From Sambucus nigra (lineage: Eukaryota > Streptophyta > Magnoliopsida > Dipsacales > Adoxaceae): a stretch of DNA of 64,000 bases. The translations under genes and the position numbers were made by a program. Shown here piece after piece: positions 46,930 to 57,601 of the stretch. How positions within the stretch are numbered: the stretch's first letter is position 1; each line of letters begins with the position of its first letter. The stretch is taken from NCBI GenBank assembly GCA_949130495.1, contig OX422221.1, positions 159,559,241 to 159,623,240 on the forward strand. Direction: 5' to 3'. The notes beneath the pieces are model-generated. The model was not told the origin of the DNA and ran no database searches. It saw only the letters and a list, made by a program, of their open reading frames with translations.

Positions 46930-48290
46930 GGGCAACTCACAGTCTTAAGAAAGTGTCAAATATAAATATAAGGTACAACAATTTAGTACCTAAAGCTCCA
47001 AGGGCATCGAAGTGCTCATCATATTAAGCAACTGCCAAATATAAACATAAGGTACAACTGCTTAGTACTTAAGGCTCCAAGGGCACCGGAGCGCTCACAG
47101 TATTGAGTAACTTCCAAGTATAAATATAAGGTACGACAGTTTAGTACCTCAGGCTCTAAGGGAAATGGAGCGCTCATCATATGGAGAAACTGCCAAGTAT
47201 AAATATAAGGTATGAAAGTTTTGTACCTAAGGCTCCAAGGGCACTGGGGAGCTCACAGTATTGAGCAAGTGCCAAGTACACATATAAGTATGATAGTTTT
47301 GTACCTAAGGCTCCAAGGGCACCGGAGCGCTCACAGCCTTGAGCAACTGCCAAGTATAAATATAAGGTGCTCCAGAGGAGCACCTAAGGCTCCAAGGTCA
47401 CCAAACCGTTCATAGTATTGAGAAAGTGCCAAGTATAAATATAAGGTGCACCAGTTGAGCACCTAAGGCTCCAAGGGCACCAGAGCGCTCACAGTTTTGA
47501 GCAAGTGCCAAGTATAAATATAAGGAACGCCAGTTGAGCAGTTAAGGCTCCAAGGGCACCAGAGCATTCACAGTCTTGAGCAAATGCCAAGTATAAATAT
47601 AAGGTGTACCGGTTGAGCACCTAAGGCTCCAAGGGCACCGGAGCGCTCACAATATTAACAACTACCAAGTATAAGTATATGTGTGAAAGTTTAGCACCTA
47701 AGGCTCCAAGGGCGCCGGAGCGCTCACAGTCTTGAGCAAAGGCCAAGTATAAACATAAGGTACAACACTTTAGTACCTAAGTCTCTAAGGACATCGGAGC
47801 GCTCGCAGTATAGAGCAAGTGTCAAGTATAAATATAAGATACAAATGTTTAGTACCTAAAGTTCTAAGGGGACCGGAGCGCTCACAGTCTTAAGCAAGTG
47901 TCAAGTATAAACATAAGGTGATACATAGGAGCACCTAAGGCTCCAAGGGAACCGAAGCGATCACAGTCCAGAGCAAGTGCCAAGTATAAATATAAGGTGT
48001 GCCAGTTGATCAACTAAGGCTCCAAGGGCACCTGAGCACTCACAGCCTTGAGAAATTTTCAAGTAAAAAGGCTCCAAGGGCACCGGAGCACTCACAGTCT
48101 TGAGCAAGTTCCAAGTATAAATATAAGGTGTGCTAGTTGAGATCCTAAGGCTCTAAGGGCATCGAAGACCTCACAGTCTTGAGAAAGTGTCAAATATTAA
48201 TGTAAGGTGCGACAATTTAGCACCTAAGGCTCCAAGGACACCAGAGTGCTCACAATCTTGAGAAACTGCCAAGTATAAATAAATGGTACG
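46930..48290. repeat. Array E: about 79-bp tandem repeat
   Basis: About 17 units: AGGCTCCAAGGGCACCGGAG + CGCTCACAGTCTTGAGCAA + GTGCCAAGTATAAATATAAG + GTGC..CAGTTGAGCACCTA. Two subtypes alternate (TTTAGTACC and TTGAGCACC). Confidence 0.85.
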
Positions 48291-48429
48291 AAAATTATTT
48301 GAACAAGTCTCTCGACATTACAAGACACTTCTTCAGGAGGGGGATAATATTAAGAAGTCCTCAAGAAAAGTGAACAAATAATAAAATAGCTTGGAGTGTG
48401 GGGATCCACTTTCAGTGGCTCCACCTGCC

Positions 48430-49440
48430 CAAGATTACAAGTTTGACAAAAAATAGCCAAGGGCGAGGGACTCACCGCGAGCAACCCCTCCACCCAAGAT
48501 CAAAGTCCACAGAAGAAGGCCAAGGGAGAGGGTCCCACTACGAGTAACCCCTCCGCCCAAGATGAAAGGCCATAGAAAAAGGCCAAGGGCGAGGGGACCA
48601 CAAAGAGTAACCCCTCCGCCGAAGATGAAAGGACATAAAAAAGGCCAAGGGTGAGGGGCCCACCGCGAGTAACCCCTCCGCCCGAGATGAAAGGCCAACA
48701 GAAGAAGACCAAGGGCGAGGGGCTCACCGCGAGTAACCCCAACGCCCAAGATAGAGGGCCACAGAAGAAGGCCAATGATGAGGGCCTCACCGCGAGTAAA
48801 CTCTCTGACCAAGTTAGAAGGCCACAGAAGAAGGCCAAAGGTGAGGTTCCCATCGCGAGTAACCCCTCCGCCCAAGATGAAAGGCTACAGAAGAAGTCCA
48901 AGAGCGAGGGGCACACCGCGAGTAACCCATCCGCCCAAGATGAAATTCCACAAAAGAAGGCCAATGGTGAGGGGCCCACCGCGAGTAATCCCTCTGCCCA
49001 AGATAGAAGGCCACAAAATAAGGCCAAGGGTGAGGGGTCCGCCGCGAGTAACCCCTCCGCCCAGGATGAAAGGCCACAGAAGAAGGCCAAGGGCGAGAGG
49101 CTCATCGCGAGTAGCTCCTCCGCCCAAGACAGAAGGCGACAGAAAAAGTCCAAGGGCGAGGGGCTCACCTCGAGTAACCCCTCCGCCCAAGATGAAAGGA
49201 CACAGAAGAAGTCCAAGGGCGAGGGGGTCACCGCGAGTAACCCCTTCGCCCAAGATATAAGGCCAAGGGTGAGGGGCTCACCGCAAGTAACCCCTCCGCC
49301 CAAGATGAAAGGCCAAGGGCGAGGGGATCACCACGAATAACTCCTATGCCTAAGATTAAAGGCCATAGAAAAAGGCCAAAGGCGAGGGGCTCACCGTGAG
49401 TAACCCCTCCGCCCAAGATGAAACGCCACAGAAGAAGGGT
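48430..49440. repeat. Array F: 63-bp tandem repeat
   Basis: About 16 units of 63 bp: AAGGCCAAGGGCGAGGGGCT + CACCGCGAGTAACCCCTCCG + CCCAAGATGAAAGGCCACAG + AAG. Because 63 is divisible by 3, long frames open on both strands (for example 48651-49340 plus, repeat KKAKGEGLTASNPSAQDERPQ; and 49303-48500 minus). No non-repeat coding sequence joins them, so a protein is unlikely but not excluded. Confidence 0.88.
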
Positions 49441-49980
49441 AAATGAAGGTATGTAATTATATATGCTCATAAATGAAGGTATGTATCAAAGCTCAATTAT
49501 ATAAGTGTATATCATGCACCTTATGATCACCGAGTTATAATTGATTTAAACTGAATCTTAAACAAGTATTTGTGTATGGGCTCATTGGCTTCGTGGTTTA
49601 ATTTATGAAGTTTTTCATAATATTAACAATAAAAGGACTAAGGGCTAATAAATTATAACGTATAAACATCCCTCATTCCTATACAAATGGATAGTGCGAT
49701 CATATACGTAATCATTGGAGACATGCAATACGACAAAGAGAGAATAAAAAAGAATTTTTAATTTTTTTTACAATAAATGTGAATTAATAAAAACATCTTA
49801 TGCAATTGCCAAAAGAATGAAATGAGTAAATCACACACCTTACTTTGAAATAAGCATTGTCCTCAATGTTGTTAAGGGAAAAAATAGATAAGAGGGTGGG
49901 AAATTCTTCACCCCATAGTGAGCAATCCTCGAAAAGAGAAATAACACACTTACAAAACATGTTAGCACCAAAACAACAGT
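49441..49980 (-). repeat. Second copy of the Athila-like segment 39437-39958
   Basis: A direct repeat with only scattered differences by eye. It starts abruptly after array F and ends at AACAACAGT, where CACTA element 2 begins. The same bases in copy 1 (39950-39958) run on uninterrupted, so copy 1 is the empty site. Confidence 0.85.
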
Positions 49981-50290
49981 CACTACACCAAATCTGCCCA
50001 TTTGTCAAGGTCATTGACCTTGACAAATTCACCTTGTCAAGGTCAATGACCGTGACATTTCGAGGCGAGACAACTTTTTTTGTCACGGTCGTGTCACGGT
50101 CATTGACCTTGACAAAAAACTCGCGTTTTGTGTCACGGTCGTGTCAAGGTCAATGACCGTGACACGTTTGTCACGGTTTTAAACTGTGGCATAACCGTGA
50201 CCCCAATTGTCACGGTCAATGACTGTGACACGTCCGTGACAACTTTTGTCGCGGACTTGTCACGGTCAATGACCGTGACAATTCTGGGCA
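49981..50290 (-). repeat. CACTA copy 2 subterminal repeats
   Basis: About ten TGTCA(C/A)GGTCA(A/T)TGACC motifs alternate in orientation. TGTCACGGTCATTGACCTTG + ACA is itself close to a palindrome, so strong hairpins are possible. In En/Spm such repeats bind TNPA. Confidence 0.8.
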
Positions 50291-50523
50291 GAATTTAAAA
50301 AAAATCTGCTGGGCAGTATGGCCACCGCCACCGCCCAGCAGTATATTTGTACCTGTTATAGCAACGTTGTACCTGTTCCAAACATCATATATCCAACACA
50401 AACTAAAGATAATGCAAATATATATATTCATGACGATATAATCCAAATATTCAAAGTAAAAACAATATACATGACGATATAATCCAAATTTAATTAAAAT
50501 GAACAAACTTAAAAATAATGTTA

Positions 50524-52171
50524 CTACATGTCTTGGATAAAACTGAGGAGGTGAGTAGGCCACACGACATACGAATTGACGCACCCACTAATATACGTCG
50601 TGCCGCATTTTTCGCGCAACCACAATAGGGAGTTCTCCTTCCCGGGTATGACATGCGTAACGAGCACCCTGGACTCCATCTGTTGAAGCGCACGTCCATG
50701 AACTATTCCACCCTCGACGATATTCGGGTCCCTCAACCCCCGCCCTATCCGCTGGCCATCAAATACGTCCAATATGAACATGCTTGGACAACCAATTATC
50801 GACAATGGTCTATTGGAGGGCGTCAAATAGGGAAGTGGATCGTCGAAGTACGAACGTGTCGGTGATGAAGCAGCGAGGTCCACATCCTCGTCATCCTGCG
50901 CCACGTCCTCCCGCACCTCCTCCTCCACCGCCTTCTCCTTCCCTTTCCCTTTCCCTTTATGATCTCCACCCAACGTACGCTTCATGAATGCGTACATATC
51001 TTGGACCGTCGCCTCCAAACGGGACAGCTTCGCGTCATGTGAATCCACCGTTCGAGACAACCCGATGTCGCTTGTCTCCAATCCGATGATCCTAGATTTG
51101 GCCACCCGCGAGCTCACTCCCCTTGTCCTCCCTTTCCGATCAGAGCCAAGCACTTGGCTGAGTGCGTCTGTGGACAAAGATGCCTTGTTGGCATCAGACT
51201 ACGACTCATGCACTTCCTTAAGCTTTGCCTGAAACGACAAAAAGCACATGATTAGTAAAATAAGTAAAGTAAAAAATTATAACGTAATTAACAAAAATTA
51301 AATTGTTGGATTACTTACAATCGTGGCCGCGATGCTCAGGGACACCTCCTTGTCCTTCCCCTTCTTCGTCCGAAGAGCCACATAAGTATCGAGCCTATGT
51401 GGCTTACCCCCTGGCCCACTCCCTACCCCCTGAAATAAAATAGAGTAAAGTAAAATTAGTATCGGCCCCGTAAAGTAAAATAATATCCAATAATATATTT
51501 CTGTAGTTATAGATATATTAAATATTACCTGCATCCCATGCTCCACCTCAGCTTAAGAGGTCCGGCCGGAGTAGTGCACATCCGTCTTTTTAGCCCGATT
51601 TTCCCTCCTCGATTGGCGAGATGCCAATTGTCGATCCTCGATCTCATTGTCAATGAACTTTTGCCATTGTGCCAATGAGATCGGCTCCTTGGGCGGGACG
51701 GATCCACGCCATTGTAAAATGGACTCTCGTGTTTTTCCAAAGTATCGTGTCCGCATATTTTTCTTCCATGTCTTGTGTTTCTCCCTCAACTGCTCCAAGA
51801 CGGAATCGCATAGCTTTGGATCCAAGTTGAATTGTTCATGTCCAACAAATACAATGTTAGTTGCGAATAAATATAAATATAAATATAAATTGAAATATTC
51901 ATATAAATATTACCTGTAGTGCCGCCCAAACACCTAACTTGAGCTCATACGGCACCTCCTTCCAACTCATAAACCCCGGGCCGATGAACGTCTTTAGCAG
52001 CTCGAGGGATCTCGCTAAAAGCTCCAACTTGTTTTCGACGGTAATCCCAAATTTTCCATATTTGGGGAGCCTAGCGGCGGAGGATCCCTCGTCGCCTCCG
52101 CTACCACCGAACCCAGACAACATCATCATAAACAGCATCATCATCTTCGCCTTAACATCTGAAGGAGACAT
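50524..52171 (-). pseudogene. CACTA copy 2 TNPA-like gene (Transposase_24)
   Basis: Exon 1 (52171-51914, 86 codons) starts MSPSDVKAKMMM and ends at a GT donor. Exon 2 (about 51833-51533) reads MRTRYFGKTRESILQWRGSV, ISLAQWQKFIDNEIE, SRQSRRENRAKKTDVHYSG, the conserved Transposase_24 region. Its acceptor reads GGACAT where CACTA copy 1 has TATAG, so the splice site seems lost. Exon 3 (about 51430-51319) ends in VSLSIAATI before GTAAGT. Exon 4 (about 51230-50524) holds DANKASLSTDALSQVLG, a Lys/Glu-rich stretch, and ends LLSFIQDM. Two in-frame stops (TAA after HYSGRTS, TAG after EVHES) match copy 1. In En/Spm this type of protein binds the element ends. Confidence 0.75.
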
Positions 52172-52243
52172 TTTTGCTGTAAAAAAAATGTTATTAGTAC
52201 AGATAAAAAAAATGTTATTAGTACACACACGCACACCTACGCA

Positions 52244-52313
52244 CCTACGCACACACACACACACACACCCCACCCCACCCCCTGCTCCCCTCCACCACCC
52301 CCTCCCCCATCAT
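52244..52313. repeat. Single CA/CCCCA minisatellite unit
   Basis: One unit, (CA)n then CCCCACCCCACCCCCTGC + TCCCCTCCACCACCCCCTCC, matches the units of the large array at 53941. It may be the seed or a remnant. Confidence 0.7.
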
Positions 52314-53940
52314 TGTGTGAATAGGTATGAGATCATAATTTGGAGGAATTCACGTCCAAGAAATAATTTGGATTGTGATACCCCTTGATAGACTTATATG
52401 TTTTGTTTACCCGACCGATTAACTATTTTATAATCCTATAGAATTAAGTTTTAGAATCAAGGAATTGATCAGATATTCATTAAAATCGGTTAGTAGAAAA
52501 TTTATTTAACCAAGAGGGTATCGAAAACATAACGTGGGGAATCATAATATACCGTAATCAACTTTAATAATAAGAACACATTCTTTCGAGTGATTTATAA
52601 ATAATTAAATTTGAGTGAAATCATGATTATACCTAGTATTTACTTTGAATAAAGGATATAAATTAGTAGTAGTAAGCGAGGATACCTATGTGTAAACTCT
52701 AGGATCGGAAGGTGTATCTGTTTTTTAGTGTTTTAAAGCTAAGGGGCAGAGTATGTAATTTATTATACTTAAATAGAAAAACACGGAAGAAACACCTTCT
52801 CTCAAAGCCTTTTTCCAAAACCGCCCCAAATAATTATGGCGTGTGTCTTGCCTCTCAACTCAACAAAGCCTTTTTCCAATGGATGTGTATTTTGCCTCTT
52901 GCCACTTTTACGCACGTTATTAATGTCGCAAAAAGAAAATTTTATTACAATTTGGGACCAGTTGACCCTCTCTAAAAGTATAGATCAAAAGAAAAACCAT
53001 TTTATTTAATTCTAACTCATCATTTCTTAGTGAATCCCTTAACTGTTAATCAAAAACTCAGATGCCATACATTCAACCACATACATTCAGAATAAAGAAT
53101 TGGATTTAACCACATCCATTCATTGGTCGACAATCCACGTATTAATCTTACTTATTTATCCACAAACAACCAATTTCAAGCATATGAAAGAGTTTCAAGT
53201 GTCAAAAGAATAAAGAATACACCAAGTCTAGACTCTAGCAACTATGCACAATTTCCTTTTGGTTGTTGTAGTCACCAGCACACTATGAACACATACAATA
53301 AAAACCGTCGTAACAACGAACATTTCCCCATTTTGACAACCACATTTTCAATGAAAACTATGATAATAAGATTCGGAGTCGTGTTTACAACATTCCAATG
53401 TGAAAAATCACACATAAAACACAAAGATATATACACTACCAAATTAAAAATATATTTAAAGACGTCCAAAATTTAAAAAGAATATATCCTGATCAGACAA
53501 CGCAGAATATATCCGAACAGAAACCTAAAGGCTTCCAACAAAAAAAGAGGAGAGTGAGAGCGGGTGTAGGATTAATCGTTGGTGGTCTGCCTTGATATCA
53601 CCATCACAAATATCACATTGATAATCAACCCATGTTGATGAGTCCAAGAGAGGAAAAAATGACTGATAAATGGTCTAGGAAAGATAAAAAATAAACAGAT
53701 AAATGTCTCCTTATACTTCAATATTTAGGGGTATCGTATTTAGGGGCAATGTTAGAAATATTTAGGAGAATTTTCAAATTTCAGTGTTATTTTTTCAGTT
53801 AATTTTCAATATTGAAGTATAATTTTCTTATAATTTCAATGTTAATCATAAAAAAATTGCCTTTGGGGCTACCGCCCCTGAACCCCTACATTGCTCGAAA
53901 AATTTCGCACCCCCTTACTAAAAATCCTGGGTCCGCCACT
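52314..53940. other. Unassigned AT-rich sequence
   Basis: No recognisable gene. It is bracketed on both sides by the same C-rich minisatellite unit. The right end (53850-53940; CCGCCCCTGAACCCC, GGGTCCGCCACTG) resembles a short conserved tail seen in various plant repeats. It may be an insertion that split the minisatellite, but I see no inverted ends. Confidence 0.4.
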
Positions 53941-54520
53941 GCACCCCACCCCACCCCCTGCCCCCCTCCACCACCCCCTCCCCCACCACACACCACCACA
54001 CACACACACACACACACCCCACCCCACCCTTGTCCCCCTCCACCACCCCCTCCCCCACCACACACCACCACACACACACACACACACCACCCTACCCCAC
54101 CCCCTGCCCCCCTCCACCACCCCCTCCCCCAAAACACACCACCACACACACACACACACCGCACCCCACCCCACCCCACCCCCTCCCCCCCTCCCCCACC
54201 ACACACCACACACACACACACACACACACCCCACCCCACCCCACCCCACCCCACCCCCTACCCCCCTCCACCACCCCCACCCCCTCCCCCACCACACACC
54301 ACCACACACACACACACCCCACCCTACCCCACCCCCTGCCCCCCTCCACCACCCCCTCCCCCCCTCCCCCAAAACACACCACCACACACACACACACACC
54401 GCACCCCACCCCACCCCACCCCCTGCACCCTCCCCCACCCTGCCCCCCCCCGCCCCACCCCCTGCCCCCTCCACCCCCCCCCCCCCCCCCACCCTGCCCC
54501 ATCCCGCCCCACCCCCCACA
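53941..54520. repeat. C-rich/CA compound minisatellite
   Basis: Six or more units of about 80-100 bp, each made of CCCCACCCCACCCCCTGCCC, CCCTCCACCACCCCCTCCCC and a (CA)n block. The minus strand is G-rich (runs of GGGG), with G-quadruplex potential. Long ORFs on both strands are repeat artefacts. A TA/CA and GA-rich tail continues to 54640. Confidence 0.9.
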
Positions 54521-54641
54521 CACGCACACACATACACACATATATATATACACATACACACATAAATATACAGACAAATATATATATAAATGGAAGAGAG
54601 AGAGAGAGAAATTGGACCTGAGAGAGAGAGAGAGAGAGCAG

Positions 54642-55597
54642 TGTAAGGACAATTTGTCCATTAGTATTTTATATGTCGTACGCCGTTACACCGTTGAGAA
54701 AATTCAAGAATCATTCTCTCTTCAACAAAATCCGAATATCAAAAGAAGAAAAGGAATCAGGGAACTGACCGGACCGATCCGGCTCAGATAAAAGAACCGC
54801 TCCGGTTCACCGGACCGATCCGGCTAAAGGTACCGGACCGATCCGCCTGCTGAGTTGAGACCAGTACACCCTGGATCCATAACGAACCGATGAAGTCAAA
54901 ATGCCGGACCGATCCGATGCCAACCAGACCGATCCGGTTTCAGAAAAAGAACCGATCCGACTTAACCGGACCGATCCGCCTAAGGGACCGAACCGATCCG
55001 ACGAGGATAACCACAACCAGATCGTGTTGCAGATTTTTAGGGCAAAGGAATTCTTATTTATACCACGATCGGGGAGTTGGTTTTCTTAAGACTTATACAC
55101 GATTTTCTGAGTTCCATAACTCTTAAGTCTTCATGGTATTTGAGTCCATTGATTCATACCCTTGATTCACACAAATTCCATACATTTGTGAGTCACTTTT
55201 GGTAACCCTAGAACACCATCGATGTTCAACCCTTTGTGAAGTGGACCGCTTCTTCCTCTTCATTGCTGCCCTACTGGACAGGGATAGTTCCAGCCGCCAG
55301 CCCTACTGGAAAGGGTTTCTTCCAGCCGCGACTACAGAATCCGATACCCGAGGGTAATTCTTAGTCAACCTTTATTTCATTGTAATCCGATTGTAAACCA
55401 TCTTTTACAAATTATAGTGAATATACAAATGGTTTTGCCCCTGTGGGGGATTTTTCCTTAAACTGTGTGTGTTGAATAACTTGTGCATGATTTCATATTG
55501 TTTCAATCACACCTAGTTGCATGCTTAGGGTTAATTTGGGTTAAAAATGGTACTTATTATATTATTTCTTAATTGAACGCAAGCGCCAACTCTTTCA
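54642..55597 (+). mobile_element. LTR 1 of the gag-only array
   Basis: 956 bp, TGTAAGGACA to ACTCTTTCA. Preceding bases 54637-54641 are AGCAG, which should recur after the last LTR as target duplication. Contains the CGATCCGG cluster and TATA box TTATTTATACC (about 55054). Confidence 0.88.
54765..55064 (+). promoter_or_regulatory. ACCGGACCGATCCGG cluster upstream of the LTR TATA box
   Basis: About ten variants of CCGGACCGATCCGG (near-palindromic) lie between 54765 and 55005. The TATA-like TTATTTATACC follows about 50 bases later. Repeated in LTR 2 (59236-59475) and LTR 3 (63700-63940). Confidence 0.6.
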
Positions 55598-55600
55598 AAT

Positions 55601-55612
55601 TGGTATCAGAGA
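55601..55612 (+). other. Primer-binding site of repeat 1
   Basis: TGGTATCAGAGA starts 3 bases after LTR 1. The copy at 60069 reads TGGTATCAGAGC, the exact initiator tRNA-Met complement; this one has one mismatch. Confidence 0.85.
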
Positions 55613-55702
55613 AGGTTACGCTAATCTATCGCGTATTCCTATTTTCCGCAAATTTTTTCTAAAGATATCAATTTTTTTGAAAATAAATTGATTTTTGAAA
55701 AA

Positions 55703-57601
55703 ATGCGTGTTCAAATGGAGAAGTTATATAATCAGATGCCTATTTTTGACGGGTCTAATTATGCCTACTGGAAAGCTCGTATGAAATCGATTTTAAAATC
55801 TATTGACGAGCGTGTTTGGTTGCTTTGCGAAAATGGTTGGACTCCTCCCACGGTCACTGTTAATAACATCACCACTTTAAAACCCGTGTCAGCCTGGACT
55901 GAAGATGATTATAAAGTGTCCAATTTTAATTCCCGTGGTTTGAGTGCTAAATCTGGAGCTGTCTCTCCTGATGAGTTTCGCAGAATTATGACATGCACCA
56001 CGTCTAAAGAGGCTTGAAATGTTTTGAAATTGACACATGAGGGTACGAACGCGGTTAAAGAGTCAAAATTACAAAATTTGGCCACCCAGTTTGAAACTAT
56101 CACCATGTCTGAGTCTGAATGCTTTGATGATTTTTATGCTCGTTTGTCAGACATTGTTAACACATATTTTAATTTGGGTGAGGTGATTGATAACACGCGT
56201 GTCGTTAAAAAGATTTTGAGATCTCTCCCAAAACGCTTTATTCCTAAAGTCACTGTTTTGAATTCTTTGGGAAATCTGAAATCACTTAAGTTGGAAGAAC
56301 TTGTAGGAGATCTTCAAACCTATGAGATTGACATGTTTCCCAAAACCATTAAGGCTAAGGATAATGGGATTGCTTTAAAGACTCATTTTCAGAAAAAGAA
56401 AGAAAAAGTTTTTGAATCCAAGTCTGAGTGTGATTTTGACTTAGATGACTTGGCCCTGTTTGCAAAAAATTTCAAAAGAATTCTCAAATTCAAGAAAAGT
56501 GGAAATTTCAACGATAAAAGGAATTTTGAGAAAAATACTTTTGAAAAGAAAAATGAGAAAGTGTTCAAAGAAGATTTCAAAGAACCTCCTAAAAGGGACA
56601 GTGAGAAATGTTTTGAATGTCATGGTAAGGGTCATAGAGCGTTTGAGTGTGCCAATCGTTTGAATAGAGAGAAAGGGAAAGTTGTCCTAAATGCTACCCT
56701 TAGTGACGACAGTGAGGTCGAGTCGGTGGACTCGGGAGATGAGTCACCGCATGAGCGTAACTTCACCGCGTTCATGGCTTGACATGTGAGTACTCCTAGT
56801 GCATCTCACGACGATGAGGATGCTACTTCAAAGGGACACCTCGACAGCGAGAGCGATGAGAGTGAAAAAGAAAGAAAGAAAGATCTTGAGAAGATAAGAT
56901 GTTTTGAGTGCGATGGGATAGGGCACAAGAAATTTGAGTGTCCCACTAGACTTAAGAGAGAGGGCAAGAAAGTTGCTATGCCCACTTCTCTAAGTGATAG
57001 TGAGGGTGATAATGGTGATGATAGGTTGATCCAAAATGCCTTTAGAAAGTTGGTTATCGAGACCATGGAAAAAAAAAGGTCAAATAGGATCCTAGGTCTT
57101 CGTATTCGTGAGTTAAAGGTAGAAAGTGATGAGCTTAAAAGGGAAAAAAGTGACTTGACCAACACGGTGTCTAGTCTGACGACACGTGTGTCCCATCTTG
57201 AGGATGACCTCAAACAAGCACGGGAAGTTCAAGTCACATTAGAGAATTCTCCCGAGCCTATATCCACCATTGTGAGTGAGTCCCATGGGTGTCCATCTAG
57301 GAATATTCATCCCAAAATTGTTGATAAATTACTTCCTAGACCGGTTTATGTTTACTCCCACTGCAAGAAACGAGGACATCTTAGGGAATTTTGTTCTAAG
57401 TTGGGTTTTGTGCTATATCATGCCACTTCACATATTCATGCACATGCACCCACTCATAATACTTTGCCTGCTCATTTTGATAGAGAGTTTGCACATATTC
57501 GCGAGCAAGTGAAGTTTTTGATCAAGACTACACATGATCTAGTGGAGTTGGTTCAAAAGATGCCACCATCTTTAGAAAACTCCACCGTTACTCCCGGTTG
57601 A
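55703..57601 (+). pseudogene. Sirevirus-like gag, copy 1 (two premature stops)
   Basis: The ATG at 55703 is the first in frame. Gag domain (DUF4219/UBN2 type): FDGSNYAYWKARMKSILKSI, NSRGLSAKSGAVSPDEFRRI, VVKKILRSLPKRFIPKVT, LKLEELVGDLQTYE. Then a Lys/Phe-rich basic region and three zinc knuckles (CX2CX4HX4C): CFECHGKGHRAFEC (56609-56650), CFECDGIGHKKFEC (about 56900), and a third where the first Cys is Tyr (YSHCKKRGHLREFC, about 57354). A short coiled coil lies between knuckles 2 and 3 (about 57050-57230). Stops: TGA at 56015 (TGG in copy 2) and TGA at 56780 (TGT in copy 2). Without them the frame would run about 630 codons. Gag packages element RNA. Confidence 0.88.

Larger units (their letters stand above)
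49981..52313 (-). mobile_element. CACTA transposon copy 2, left end with TNPA-like gene
   Basis: The terminus CACTACACCAAAT is at 49981, followed by subterminal repeats to about 50290 and a TNPA-like gene on the minus strand (52171-50524). The expected flanking triplet is AGT. No right end or TNP2 gene is seen before 54641, so it is truncated or interrupted; 52313 is only the last base I tie to it. Confidence 0.75.

Noticed and set aside
40120..49440. Regularly spaced repeats considered as a CRISPR array
   Set aside because: Units are contiguous minisatellites without unique spacers, in plant DNA with LTR signals.
52314..53940. Possible host gene or Helitron
   Set aside because: No domain, no consistent coding frame, no TC...CTRR ends or terminal hairpin that I can see.
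53869..54791. Long Pro/His/Thr-rich and Gly/Val/Cys-rich frames on both strands (up to 269 codons)
   Set aside because: They translate a C-rich/CA minisatellite; composition and openness on both strands are explained by the repeat.
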